DNA of 64,000 nucleotides from Pseudoduganella buxea. Lineage in GTDB: Bacteria > Pseudomonadota > Gammaproteobacteria > Burkholderiales > Burkholderiaceae_D. Below, piece after piece: positions 9,285 through 18,013 of the stretch (within the stretch, counting starts at the first letter, position 1; each line of letters begins with the position of its first letter). The DNA is taken from the NCBI RefSeq assembly GCF_009720835.1, contig NZ_WNKZ01000002.1:101346-165345 (forward strand). The letters run 5' to 3'. The notes below the pieces were generated by a model. It ran no database searches. It had not been told where the DNA came from and saw nothing but the letters and a program-made list of their open reading frames with translations. The position numbers and the translations under genes are program-made.

Positions 9285-9307
9285 GCATGCGCGAGCGGGC
9301 AGGCAAA

Positions 9308-9343
9308 GGGGTGCCGGCAGCGATGCCGGCACCCCTTGTCTTT
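9308..9343. terminator. Intrinsic terminator after the 120-residue gene
   Basis: A 12-bp perfect stem, GGGGTGCCGGCA / TGCCGGCACCCC with a 4-base loop GCGA, is followed by TTGTCTTT. It lies between convergent genes, so it may act on both strands. Confidence 0.8.
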
Positions 9344-9356
9344 GGTGCCGGCCCGA

Positions 9357-9935
9357 TCAGCCCAGATCGATGTGGTACAGCGCCCACGGGCACGTACTGA
9401 AGCGTTCCGGCAGCGCTCGCGCGGCCATCTCCGCGATCCGGTCCGCATCGTAGACGGCCCACAGCGGGCCGAGCCCACCCAGCGCCATCGGCCGGCCGTC
9501 CAGGTGGGTGGCGACGAGATAGCGGCGCGTGCGCGCCTCCAGGCCCGTGATCGCGGCGGCGTAGCCGTCCACGGCGCGCAGGGTGATGCGGTGCTTGTCC
9601 GTCAGGGTGGCGCCGGCCGCTTGCAGCACATCCACCAGCAACGGTCCCTTCAAGGCGTGCACCTTGCCGTCATATTCCAGAGTGGGCCGGATCGTCTGCG
9701 CCGGCAGCGCCGCCAGCGCGGCGAAATCGAAGGCCCAGGCCTTGTCGAAGGCCAGCTTCTGCTTATGAAACATCTGGTCCGCCACGGGATCGAACCTGCC
9801 CCGGTTGGCGCGCGCGATCGCGCCCGTCACGGTCAACAGGGCCGGTCCTTGCGGCGTGGCCTGCCGGGCCGGTGCGGCCAGGGCGGGCAGGGCACCGGCC
9901 GTGGCAAGGCCGGCCAGGAAAAAGCGTTTTTCCAT
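9357..9935 (-). CDS. Small exported protein of the oxidoreductase molybdopterin-binding fold
   Basis: 192 residues with a signal peptide (MEKRFFLAGLATAGALPALAAPA). The mature part resembles the compact, stand-alone version of the sulfite-oxidase/YedY fold: an N-terminal LTVTGAI, FDFAALAALPAQTI, then LKGPLLVDVLQAAGA and VDGYAAAI. No conserved cofactor-ligating cysteine is evident in the shortened domain, so cofactor binding is doubtful. It is divergent from the AlkB-like gene, with 41 bp between the starts. The family assignment is from memory of sequence pattern and is moderate. Confidence 0.6.
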   Translation of the reverse strand: MEKRFFLAGLATAGALPALAAPARQATPQGPALLTVTGAIARANRGRFDPVADQMFHKQKLAFDKAWAFDFAALAALPAQTIRPTLEYDGKVHALKGPLLVDVLQAAGATLTDKHRITLRAVDGYAAAITGLEARTRRYLVATHLDGRPMALGGLGPLWAVYDADRIAEMAARALPERFSTCPWALYHIDLG

Positions 9936-9976
9936 CGTCGTCGGAGAAGAATTGCGGGTCCGCTATGATAGCGCGC

Positions 9977-10594
9977 ATGGACCTGTTTTCCGACCCAGCC
10001 ACCCTGCAAGCCATGCCGATCGACGATGGCGAGCTGGCGTTCCTGCCGCAGCTGCCCCTGGCCATCGCGAACGATGCCGTGCTGCGCCAGTTGCAGGACG
10101 AGATCGCGTGGCGCGAGGAAACCATCTTCATCTACGGCAAGGCACAGAAGCAGCCGCGCCTGTCGGCCTGGTATGGCGAGGCCGCCTACACCTATTCCGG
10201 CCGCACCTTCCACCCCTTGCCGTGCACGCCGTTGCTGCTGGAAATCAAGCAGGCCGTCGAGACGGTGACGGCACGCCAGTTCAACAGTGTGCTGTTGAAC
10301 TGCTACCGCAACGAGCGCGACAGCATGGGCTTCCACAGCGACGACGAGCGCGAGCTGGGCGCCGATCCGGCCATTGCCTCCGTGTCCTTCGGCGCCACCC
10401 GCACCTTCATCCTGAAGCACAAGCGCCTGCCGAAAACGGTCAAGCTGGACCTGACGGACGGCAGCCTGCTGCTGATGGCCGGTACCTTGCAGCAGCACTG
10501 GCGGCACGGCATCAACAAGCAGACCCGCCCCAGCAGCGTGCGCATCAATCTCACCTTCCGCATGATTGTGACGCCGATGGCTAACCGAAAGTAG
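9977..10594 (+). CDS. AlkB-type 2-oxoglutarate/Fe(II) dioxygenase
   Basis: 205 residues resembling the ALKBH2/AlkB nucleic-acid demethylase group, which remove alkyl lesions such as 1-methyladenine by oxidation. Iron ligands are visible as HSD (His120, Asp122) and His177 in QQHWRHGI. The 2-oxoglutarate-binding arginines are in RINLTFR (about 189-195). NSVLLNCYRNERDSMGFHSDDE is a strong family block. ATG 9977 gives MDLFSDP, close to the divergent exported gene. The first 30 residues are variable, as in relatives. Confidence 0.9.
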   Translation: MDLFSDPATLQAMPIDDGELAFLPQLPLAIANDAVLRQLQDEIAWREETIFIYGKAQKQPRLSAWYGEAAYTYSGRTFHPLPCTPLLLEIKQAVETVTARQFNSVLLNCYRNERDSMGFHSDDERELGADPAIASVSFGATRTFILKHKRLPKTVKLDLTDGSLLLMAGTLQQHWRHGINKQTRPSSVRINLTFRMIVTPMANRK

Positions 10595-10838
10595 GCGTTT
10601 GTGCAATCCTGTCCGCGCGACGATTTTGCCCATGTGTGGGCCAACTCACGTTCGAAAAGCGTGACGTAACCACCTCATCTTGGGCGGTAACCCGGCATTT
10701 CAATAGCGATTACAACTACTAACAATTATTACGTAAATGGACCTTTTATAAATCAAAGTCGATGCTATCTTGGTCGTGTCGCAGTTCCCTGGACGAACCG
10801 CGATCCAAGCAACTCAACCATTTGCCGAGAGATCGAAC

Positions 10839-11429
10839 ATGAAAAAGACCATCCTTGCCGTAATCGCTACCGTAGGCGCCCTGGGCGCCATGTCCGCCCA
10901 GGCCGCCGATGGCGTGCCATATGCCGGCGTCGGCGTCACCGCCACCGAGCACCGCTTCGATATCGACGGACCGAACGTCACTGCCGTCGGCGATCACAAG
11001 AAGACGGAATGGGGCGGCAAAGTCTTTGCCGGCTACCAGATCAACCCGATGTTCGCCGTCGAAGGCGGTTACACCAACTTCGGCAAGGGCGAGGCCGACT
11101 ACAAGCTGGCCGGCGTCAATGGCCGCTTGAAGTCCGAGTCCGAATCGTTCTACCTGGCCGGCAAGGCCAGCTATCCCGTCGCCGAGAAGGTCAATGTGTT
11201 CGGCAAGCTGGGCGTGGCCCACAACCGCAACGAAGTGACCGGTTCCGCACTGGGCCTGAGCGCCAAGGACGACTACAGCAAGAACAGCGTCTATGCGGCC
11301 CTGGGCACCGAGTACGCCATCAACGAGAAGGTCTCGCTGTCGCTGGAATACGAACACTACGGCAAGAGCGGCAACGACCTGGGCCGTCGCAAGGGTGGCG
11401 TCTCGCTGGGCGCCCGCTACAGCTTCTAA
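10839..11429 (+). CDS. Outer-membrane beta-barrel protein (OmpA-like/porin-family barrel)
   Basis: 196 residues with a Sec signal peptide ending AMSAQA. The mature part has alternating strands of a small eight-strand barrel: YAGVGVTATEH, WGGKVFAGYQINPMFAVEGGYTNFG, SFYLAGKASYPVAEKVNVFGKLG, and the terminal GGVSLGARYSF with the C-terminal Phe expected of an outer-membrane protein. No OmpA peptidoglycan-binding domain is present. GAGAGA precedes ATG 10839. The 244-bp leader is AT-rich near 10715-10760 and contains TCACG/CGTGA arms near 10650-10668. A strong terminator follows. Confidence 0.87.
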   Translation: MKKTILAVIATVGALGAMSAQAADGVPYAGVGVTATEHRFDIDGPNVTAVGDHKKTEWGGKVFAGYQINPMFAVEGGYTNFGKGEADYKLAGVNGRLKSESESFYLAGKASYPVAEKVNVFGKLGVAHNRNEVTGSALGLSAKDDYSKNSVYAALGTEYAINEKVSLSLEYEHYGKSGNDLGRRKGGVSLGARYSF

Positions 11430-11483
11430 ACTCAGACCTGCTGCGCTCGGTTTGACGGCGCCGGCTTCGGCCGTGCGCCAATG

Positions 11484-11517
11484 AAAACGGGACCCGATCG
11501 GGTCCCGTTTTTTTTAC
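11484..11517. terminator. Bidirectional intrinsic terminator between barrel protein and ettA
   Basis: AAAACGGGACCC-GATC-type stem, perfectly self-complementary around GATC (AAACGGGACCCGATCGGGTC and so on), with eight T on the plus strand and a run of A on the left. The convergent ettA stop at 11514 lies in the T-tract, so it can terminate both transcripts. Confidence 0.88.
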
Positions 11518-13181
11518 GTCGTCAGCGGCTTGTAGCGGATACGCTTCGGCTTGGCGCCTTCTTCACCCAGGCGCTTCTTCTTGTCCGCTTCGTACTCCTG
11601 GTAGTTACCGTCGAAGAAGGTCACTTGCGAGTTCCCTTCGAAGGCCAGGATGTGCGTGGCGATCCGGTCCAGGAACCAGCGATCGTGGGAAATGACCATG
11701 ACGGAACCGGCGAATTCCAGCAGCGCGTCTTCCAGCGCGCGCAGGGTTTCCACGTCCAGGTCGTTGGACGGTTCATCGAGCAGCAGCACGTTGCCGCCCT
11801 TGAGCAGGGTTTTCGCCAGGTGCAGGCGGCCCCGTTCGCCACCGGACAGGTTACCGACGATCTTCTGCTGGTCGCCGCCCTTGAAGTTGAAGCGGCCCAG
11901 GTAGGCGCGCGACGGCATTTCGAAGCGGCCCACGCTGAGCATGTCGGCGCCGCCGGAGACGTCCTCGAACACCGTCTTGCTGTTGCCCAGTTCGTCGCGG
12001 CTCTGGTCCACCAGCGACACCTGGGCGGTCTTGCCGATCACAACTTCGCCGCTGTCCGGTTTGTCGATGCCGGCGATCATCTTGAACAAGGTCGACTTAC
12101 CGGCGCCGTTCGGGCCGATGATGCCGACGATGGCGCCCGGCGGTACGGTGAACGACAGGTTGTCGATCAGCAGGCGGTCGCCGAAAGCCTTCGACACGTT
12201 CTTGAATTCGATCACTTCATTGCCCAGGCGCTCGGCGACGGGGATGAAGATCTCCTGCGTTTCGTTGCGCTTCTGGTATTCGTATTCGGACAGTTCGTTG
12301 AAGCGGGCCAGGCGGGCCTTCGACTTGGCCTGGCGCGCCTTCGGATTCTGGCGCGACCATTCCAGTTCCTTTTGCAGCGCGCGCTGGCGCGCCGATTCCG
12401 TCGCTTCTTCCTGCTTCAGGCGGGCCTGCTTCTGGTCCAGCCAGGAGCTGTAGTTGCCTTTCCATGGAATGCCATGGCCGCGGTCCAGTTCCAGGATCCA
12501 TTCGGCGGCATTGTCGAGGAAGTAGCGATCGTGGGTGATGCCGACGACGGTGCCGGGGAAGCGCAGCAGGAACTGCTCCAGCCACTCGACGGACTCGGCG
12601 TCCAGGTGGTTGGTGGGTTCGTCGAGCAGCAGCATGTCCGGCTTGGACAGCAGCAGCTTGCACAGCGCCACGCGGCGCTTCTCACCGCCGGACAGCACGG
12701 CGATCTTGGCATCCCACGGCGGCAGGCGCAGCGCATCGGCGGCCATTTCCAGCTGCAGGTTCAGGTTGCCGCCGTCCGACGACGAAATGATCGCTTCCAG
12801 GCGCGCCTGCTCGGCGGCCAGCGCGTCGAAATCGGCATCCTCGTCCGCATAGGCGGCGTACACGGCGTCGAGCTTGGCTTGCGCCTCGAACGCTTCGCCC
12901 AGGCCCGATTCCACTTCCTGGCGCACGGTCTTTTCCGGGTCCAGCTGGGGTTCCTGCGGCAGGTAGCCGATGTTCAGGCCCGGCATCGGGCGTGCTTCGC
13001 CCTGGATGTCCGTATCGATGCCGGCCATAATCTTCAGCAAGGTCGACTTACCGGAGCCGTTCAGGCCCAGCACGCCAATCTTCGCCCCCGGGAAGAAGGA
13101 CAGCGAAATATCCTTGAGGATCTGGCGCTTGGGCGGGACGATTTTGCCCACGCGGTTCATGGTATAGACGTAATTTGCCAT
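11514..13181 (-). CDS. ettA: Energy-dependent translational throttle protein EttA (ABC-F)
   Basis: 555-residue ABC-F ATPase with two nucleotide-binding domains and no membrane part. It binds the ribosomal E site and gates the first elongation cycle according to ATP/ADP. The N-terminus MANYVYTMNRVGKIVPPKRQ is the EttA signature. Walker A motifs are GLNGSGKST and GPNGAGKST. LSGGEKRRVALCKLLL and LSGGERGRLHLAKTLL are the two ABC signatures, and DEPTNHLD is Walker B. Length matches E. coli EttA (555). A stand-alone gene. Confidence 0.96.
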   Translation of the reverse strand: MANYVYTMNRVGKIVPPKRQILKDISLSFFPGAKIGVLGLNGSGKSTLLKIMAGIDTDIQGEARPMPGLNIGYLPQEPQLDPEKTVRQEVESGLGEAFEAQAKLDAVYAAYADEDADFDALAAEQARLEAIISSSDGGNLNLQLEMAADALRLPPWDAKIAVLSGGEKRRVALCKLLLSKPDMLLLDEPTNHLDAESVEWLEQFLLRFPGTVVGITHDRYFLDNAAEWILELDRGHGIPWKGNYSSWLDQKQARLKQEEATESARQRALQKELEWSRQNPKARQAKSKARLARFNELSEYEYQKRNETQEIFIPVAERLGNEVIEFKNVSKAFGDRLLIDNLSFTVPPGAIVGIIGPNGAGKSTLFKMIAGIDKPDSGEVVIGKTAQVSLVDQSRDELGNSKTVFEDVSGGADMLSVGRFEMPSRAYLGRFNFKGGDQQKIVGNLSGGERGRLHLAKTLLKGGNVLLLDEPSNDLDVETLRALEDALLEFAGSVMVISHDRWFLDRIATHILAFEGNSQVTFFDGNYQEYEADKKKRLGEEGAKPKRIRYKPLTT

Positions 13182-13249
13182 TTAGAAATAACTCGAATGA
13201 GGTGAATGTAAATACAGAAGGTCAACAAGGATACGCCAAACGGGCCTGA

Positions 13250-14146
13250 CTAGCCAGCCGGCGCAGTGGCCGGCGCGGACCGCCGGCTGGTCCAGACGCC
13301 CTCGAGCATGTACAGCGCCAGTGCGCTCCAGATGACGATGAAGCCGGCCAGCCGCGCCGTCGTGAAGGTCTCATGGAAGACCGTCAGGCCCAGCAGCATC
13401 TGGATGGTGGGCCCGATATATTGCAGCATGCCCAGTACGGACAGGGGAATGCGGCGCGCGCCGGCGGCGAACAGCAGCAAGGGGATGGCCGTGATCGGTC
13501 CGGCCGCCACCAGCAGCCAGCGCGTCGTGTCGCTGCCGGTATTGAGGAAGGCATTTTCGCCTTGCAGGGTCAGCCAGACGACATACGCCCCCGCCAGCGG
13601 AAACAGCAGCAGGGTCTCGAACGACAGCCCTTCCAGCGCCGCCAGCGCGGCCGTCTTGCGCAGCAGGCCATAGGCACCGAAGCTGCCGGCCAGCAGCAGC
13701 GCGATCCACGGCAGCTGGCCGGCCTGCCACGTCAGCCACAGCACGCCCAGCGCCGCCACGCCGACGGCAGCCCATTGGCCCGGGCGCAGGCGCTCTTTCA
13801 ATACGAGCAGCCCCAGCAGCACGTTGACGAGGGGATTGATGAAGTAGCCCAGGCTGGCGTCGATGACGTGGCCGTTGTTGACGGCCCAGATATAGATGAA
13901 CCAGTTGGCCGACAGCAGCAGGGCGCTCAGGGTGAACGTTGCCACCACGCGGGGGCGCCGCAGCACGGCCGGCAGCCACTGCCACTGGCGCCGCACCGTC
14001 AGCACGCCGCACAGGAACAGCAGCGACCAGACCATCCGGTGCGCCAGGATCTGGGTCGGCGGCACTTCGGCCAGCGCCTTGAAGTACAGGGGAAACAGGC
14101 CCCACATCAGGAAGGCCAGCGCGGCGTAGGCGATACCGCGGTTCAT
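13250..14146 (-). CDS. rarD: EamA-family transporter RarD
   Basis: 298 residues forming about ten hydrophobic helices, with the RarD opening GIAYAALAFLMWGLFPLYFK and a LGYFINPLVNVLLGLLVLKE block. RarD proteins belong to the drug/metabolite transporter superfamily; substrates are unclear. Its ATG lies inside the stop of the upstream GNAT gene (ATGA), so the two form an operon. Confidence 0.9.
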   Translation of the reverse strand: MNRGIAYAALAFLMWGLFPLYFKALAEVPPTQILAHRMVWSLLFLCGVLTVRRQWQWLPAVLRRPRVVATFTLSALLLSANWFIYIWAVNNGHVIDASLGYFINPLVNVLLGLLVLKERLRPGQWAAVGVAALGVLWLTWQAGQLPWIALLLAGSFGAYGLLRKTAALAALEGLSFETLLLFPLAGAYVVWLTLQGENAFLNTGSDTTRWLLVAAGPITAIPLLLFAAGARRIPLSVLGMLQYIGPTIQMLLGLTVFHETFTTARLAGFIVIWSALALYMLEGVWTSRRSAPATAPAG

Positions 14147-14577
14147 GGCAGCTCCAGGTGCAGGATGGGATAAGGGTTACCGAAGGGGTCGAGTGCCGAA
14201 CGGCCGACCTGTTCGAAGCCCAGGCGCCGGTAAAAGCCGGCAGCCTGGCCGTTCTGCTCGTTGACGTCCACCTTGCGTGCGCCCAAGGTGGCAATGGCGA
14301 ACTCGGCCAGCGTGCGTCCCGCCCCGGCGCCACGCCGCTCGGGGTGTACGAACAGCATCTCGATGGTGCCGGCGGCCACACCCAGGAATGCATAGGGGGC
14401 GCCGTTACTGTCGCGCAGGCAGTACAGTGGCGAGCAGTCCGCCAGCAAATTGCGCACCAGCGGTGCCAGTTGCGCAATCGCTTCTTCGGTCAGGAAATCG
14501 TGGGTGGTACGGACCGCGCTTTCCCATACCTCGAACAGGCGGGGCAGGTCGGCAGCCTGGGCAGGACTGATTGGCAT
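14143..14577 (-). CDS. GNAT-family N-acetyltransferase
   Basis: 144 residues. The GNAT core includes the acetyl-CoA loop RRGAGAGRTL, preceded by IEMLFVHPE, and the C-terminal NGQAAGFYRRLGFEQVGRS block. It resembles the YafP/YiiD-like group with unknown acceptor. ATG 14577 (MPISPAQAADLPRLFE) is preferred; an upstream in-frame start at 14676 would add 33 residues unlike the family. First gene of a two-gene unit with rarD. Confidence 0.85.
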   Translation of the reverse strand: MPISPAQAADLPRLFEVWESAVRTTHDFLTEEAIAQLAPLVRNLLADCSPLYCLRDSNGAPYAFLGVAAGTIEMLFVHPERRGAGAGRTLAEFAIATLGARKVDVNEQNGQAAGFYRRLGFEQVGRSALDPFGNPYPILHLELP

Positions 14578-14704
14578 CGTGTTCTTTCGTGAATCGTGGA
14601 AAATACCACAATGCCGGGGTGCTCGCACGGCAGCGCTCGGTGCTTGCTTTTCCGGAACGCTTAGCCTATTGTGCAACGCGCCAAAACTTACTTTGGGTGC
14701 AATT

Positions 14705-16576
14705 TTGACAGATAAAAAAAGCAGTATCGCCGCGCTGACCCTGGCTGCGGTGGGGATCGTCTACGGTGACATCGGTACCAGTCCCTTGTATACGCTGAAG
14801 ACCATCTTCGACGCCGAGCATGGCCTGGCGCTGACCCAGGCGAACCTGCTCGGGATTATCTCGCTGATCTTCTGGGGCCTGACGATGATCGTCTCGCTCA
14901 AGTATGTGACCCTGGTGCTGCGCGCGGACAACCGGGGCGAGGGTGGCATCATGGCGCTGATGGCGCTGGCCTTGAATTCGGTCAGCAAGAGCTCCGCCTG
15001 GCATTTCCCGCTGCTGGTGATCGGCGTGCTGGGCGCCACCATGTTCTATGGCGACAGCGTCGTCACGCCCGCCATTTCCGTGCTGGGTGCGATCGAGGGC
15101 CTGGAAGTGGCCGCCCCCGCGCTGGAGCGCTACGTCGTGCCGGCCGCGATCGTCGTGCTGGTCTCGCTGTACGCCGTGCAGCGGCACGGCACCGCCGGCA
15201 TCGGCCGCTTCTTCGGCCCCATCATGATGGTGTGGTTCGCCGCGCTGGCCGTCATGGGCGTGATCAACATCGCCCAGGAACCGGCCATCCTGCGTGCCCT
15301 GAATCCCCTGCACGCGTTCACCTTCATGTACCACAACGGCTTCATCGCCTTCGTCGCGCTGGGCGCCGTGGTGCTGGCCTTCACGGGCGCCGAGGCGCTG
15401 TATGCCGACATGGGCCACTTCGGCAAGAAACCGATCCGCATGGCCTGGTTCATGGTCTGCTTCCCGGCGCTGGCGCTGAACTACTTCGGCCAGGGCGCGC
15501 TGTTGATCCGCCATCCGGAAGCGGTCGACAATCCCTTCTTCCACCAGCTGGGCAGCTGGAGCGTCTACCCGCTGGTGGTGCTGTCGACGATGGCCGCCGT
15601 GATCGCGTCGCAGGCAACCATTTCCGGCACCTTCTCGATGACCAAGCAGGCCATCGCCCTGGGCCTGCTGCCGCGCATGCGCGTGCTGCACACGTCCGAG
15701 CATCAGATCGGCCAGATCTACATCCCGGCCGTGAACTGGCTGCAGCTGGTGGTGGTGCTGTGCGCCGTCATCGGCTTCGGTTCCTCCGACAGCCTGGCCG
15801 GCGCCTACGGCATCGCCGTCACGGCCACCATGCTGGCCACCACGGTGCTGACCTTCTTCGTGATCCGCTACCGCTGGCACCTGCCGCTGCTGGTGTGCTT
15901 CGCCGCCACCGGCTTCTTCATCGCGATGGACATCATGCTGTTCTCGGCCAGCACCCTGAAGCTGTTCCATGGCGGCTGGATGCCGCTGGCCCTTGGCACG
16001 GCGCTGTTTACCATCATGCTGACGTGGCGCACCGGCCGCTACCTGGTGTTCCGCAACCTGGAAAAGCACGCCATTCCGCTGGAGGACTTCCTGTCCTCGC
16101 TGTTTGTCGCCCCACCCGCGCGCGTGCCCGGCACGGCCGTCTTCCTGCGTGGCGAAAGCGACGGCGTGCCGCACGCGATGCTGCACAACCTTTCGCACAA
16201 CAAGGTGCTGCATGAGCGCGTCGTGTTCCTGACGGTGCATATCCTGGAAGAGCCCTATGTCACCAGCGACGAGCAGCTGCGCATCACGGACCTGGGCCAC
16301 AACTGCTATCAGCTCAACATCAACTACGGCTTCAAGGACGAACCGGACATCCCGTCCGTGCTGGCCCTGTGCGCCGACCATGGCCTGACGTTCGAGATGA
16401 TGGAGACCTCCTTCTTCATCGCCCGCCAGACGGTGATCTCTGCGCCGGGCGGCGGCATGTCGCCATGGCGCGAGCACCTGTTCGTGGCCATGTCGCGCAA
16501 TGCCCGCGCCGCCGCCGACTACTACCAGATTCCACCCAACCGGGTGATCGAGCTGGGTACCCAGGTGGAGATCTGA
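14705..16576 (+). CDS. kup: Low-affinity potassium transporter Kup
   Basis: 623-residue potassium/proton symporter with about 12 membrane helices and a soluble C-terminal domain. Signature blocks are VGIVYGDIGTSPLYTLKTIF at the N-terminus, MFYGDSVVTPAISVLGAIEG and GTFSMTKQAIALGLLPRM. No ATG fits: the family N-terminus (TDKKSSIAALTLAAV) begins directly after TTG 14705, which gives the usual length. TTG 14693 is an alternative four codons upstream. The ribosome site is weak (GGGTG). It is divergent from the GNAT-rarD pair, with about 127 bp between starts. Confidence 0.93.
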   Translation: MTDKKSSIAALTLAAVGIVYGDIGTSPLYTLKTIFDAEHGLALTQANLLGIISLIFWGLTMIVSLKYVTLVLRADNRGEGGIMALMALALNSVSKSSAWHFPLLVIGVLGATMFYGDSVVTPAISVLGAIEGLEVAAPALERYVVPAAIVVLVSLYAVQRHGTAGIGRFFGPIMMVWFAALAVMGVINIAQEPAILRALNPLHAFTFMYHNGFIAFVALGAVVLAFTGAEALYADMGHFGKKPIRMAWFMVCFPALALNYFGQGALLIRHPEAVDNPFFHQLGSWSVYPLVVLSTMAAVIASQATISGTFSMTKQAIALGLLPRMRVLHTSEHQIGQIYIPAVNWLQLVVVLCAVIGFGSSDSLAGAYGIAVTATMLATTVLTFFVIRYRWHLPLLVCFAATGFFIAMDIMLFSASTLKLFHGGWMPLALGTALFTIMLTWRTGRYLVFRNLEKHAIPLEDFLSSLFVAPPARVPGTAVFLRGESDGVPHAMLHNLSHNKVLHERVVFLTVHILEEPYVTSDEQLRITDLGHNCYQLNINYGFKDEPDIPSVLALCADHGLTFEMMETSFFIARQTVISAPGGGMSPWREHLFVAMSRNARAAADYYQIPPNRVIELGTQVEI

Positions 16577-16698
16577 CGGCGAAATTGTAACGAAAGTGTT
16601 GCAAAGCACCCGCTGGGGGTATTGCTCCGTTACACTTCCCCGCTGTTCGCGCCGGCGGGGGCCAGGCGCGGCATGACCCTCCTTCAAAAGTGAGAACT

Positions 16699-17148
16699 AT
16701 GAAATCGATCTTCCAGATTGCCGCATCCCTGGCATGCGCCGTGGCGCTGACCGCCTGCGGCGGTGGCGGCAGCGACACGCCAGCCAGCAACCCTGCCGCG
16801 CCACAGCCGGTTTTCAGCAAGACCGACACCGTCGTCGGCACCGGCACCGAAGCGACCGCCGGCGACACCGTGACGGTGCATTACACGGGCTACCTGTATT
16901 CCGCCACGGCCACGGGCGGCAAGGGCAGCCAGTTCGAAACGAGCGTGGGCAAGACGCCGTTTACCTTCGTGCTGGGCCGCGGCAACGTCATCGCCGGCTG
17001 GGAACAGGGCGTCCCCGGCATGAAAGTGGGCGGCAAGCGCACCCTGGTGATGCCCGCCTCGCTGGCCTACGGCGCCACGGCGCAGGGCGCGATTCCCGCC
17101 AATTCGGCGCTGGTGTTCGACGTCGAGATGGTGGCGATCAAGCGCTGA
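16699..17148 (+). CDS. FKBP-type peptidyl-prolyl isomerase, lipoprotein
   Basis: 149 residues with a lipoprotein signal ending in the lipobox LTAC (Cys22), then a Gly/Ser linker and an FKBP domain (about 42-149). Key FKBP residues are visible: VTVHYTGYL, FVLGRGNVIAGWEQGVPGMKVGGKR, and LAYGATAQGAIPANSALVFDVEM. It should be membrane-anchored and face the periplasm. ATG 16699 is used; an ATG three codons upstream is also in frame. A terminator follows at 17168. Confidence 0.93.
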   Translation: MKSIFQIAASLACAVALTACGGGGSDTPASNPAAPQPVFSKTDTVVGTGTEATAGDTVTVHYTGYLYSATATGGKGSQFETSVGKTPFTFVLGRGNVIAGWEQGVPGMKVGGKRTLVMPASLAYGATAQGAIPANSALVFDVEMVAIKR

Positions 17149-17167
17149 TCGTTCGCGCAGCATGACG

Positions 17168-17192
17168 AGGCGGCCGCTGGCCGCCTTTTTTT
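17168..17192 (+). terminator. Intrinsic terminator after the FKBP gene
   Basis: Stem AGGCGGCC / GGCCGCCT with loop GCT is followed by TTTTTTT. It ends the FKBP transcript, facing the convergent ABC gene. Confidence 0.85.
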
Positions 17193-17220
17193 CGTCTTCT
17201 GCCATGGCCTCCAGCGTCCC

Positions 17221-17318
17221 GACGTGGACAGGCTCCGGGCCTCACGCGGCCCAAGGTAAACGAGTTCGGGGCTTCAAGCCGCCCAAGGTGGACAAGTTCA
17301 GGGCCTAGGCGGCCCTGA
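17221..17318. repeat. Three degenerate 32-33 bp tandem repeats
   Basis: Three consecutive units (17221-17253, 17254-17285, 17286-17318) share the pattern AGGTNNACNAGTTCNGGGCC followed by GCGGCCCA, each holding a small GGGCC...GGCCC inverted repeat. The third unit covers the stop codon of the ABC ATPase gene (17305-17307). The repeats lie exactly where a permease gene would be expected downstream of that ATPase. Confidence 0.6.
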
Positions 17319-17991
17319 GTGCATCGACGATGATGCGCCCATCGAGCAGGTTCAGCGTGCGCGAGGCCTGGGCCGCGTGGGCCGGGGAGTGCGTCACCAT
17401 GACCACTGTCGTGCCTTCGGCGTTGATGGTGCGCAGCAGGCGCATGACGTCGTCGCCGTGGGCCGTGTCCAGGTTCCCTGTCGGTTCGTCGGCCAGCAGG
17501 ATGGCGGGGCCGGCCACCAGTGCGCGCGCGATCGCCACGCGCTGCTGCTGCCCGCCGGAGAGCTGCGAAGGCCGGTGCTTCGCCCGGTGCGCCACGCCCA
17601 GCTTCTCCAGCATCTGCGCCACCTTCGCGCGGCGCTCGCGGGCCGGCATGCCCGTGTATTCGAGCGCCAGTTCCACGTTCTCGAACACGGACAACTCCTC
17701 GATCAGGTTGAAGCTCTGGAAGATGAAGCCGACGCGCCCGCGCCGCAGCTCGTTCAGCTTCGCTTCGCCCCATGCGGCCACATTCCGGCCTTCGAACCAG
17801 TAGTCGCCGCTGGTGGGCACGTCCAGCAGGCCCAGGAGGCTGAGCAGGGTGGACTTGCCGCAACCGGAGGGTCCCGTGATGGCGACATATTCGCCGGCCT
17901 CGATTTCCAGGTCGATGCGGTCGAGCGCCGTGGTCTGCACTTCGCCGGCCACGTGGATCTTGCTGACACCTGAGAGTTTGAGCATTGCCAT
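17305..17991 (-). CDS. ABC transporter ATP-binding protein (MacB/LolD-type)
   Basis: 228 residues. Walker A GPSGCGKST near 40-48, Q-loop in VGFIFQSFNLIEEL, signature LSGGQQQRVAIARAL and Walker B LLADEPTGNLDT are all intact. This type pairs with FtsX-like permeases of the MacB/LolCDE group. It lies 22 bp downstream of the adaptor gene and is the last gene of the operon: no permease follows, and the convergent FKBP gene begins within 160 bp. The C-terminus ends within tandem repeats. Confidence 0.9.
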   Translation of the reverse strand: MAMLKLSGVSKIHVAGEVQTTALDRIDLEIEAGEYVAITGPSGCGKSTLLSLLGLLDVPTSGDYWFEGRNVAAWGEAKLNELRRGRVGFIFQSFNLIEELSVFENVELALEYTGMPARERRAKVAQMLEKLGVAHRAKHRPSQLSGGQQQRVAIARALVAGPAILLADEPTGNLDTAHGDDVMRLLRTINAEGTTVVMVTHSPAHAAQASRTLNLLDGRIIVDALRAA

Positions 17992-18013
17992 TCCTTTGAG
18001 CGATGGTGGAAGA

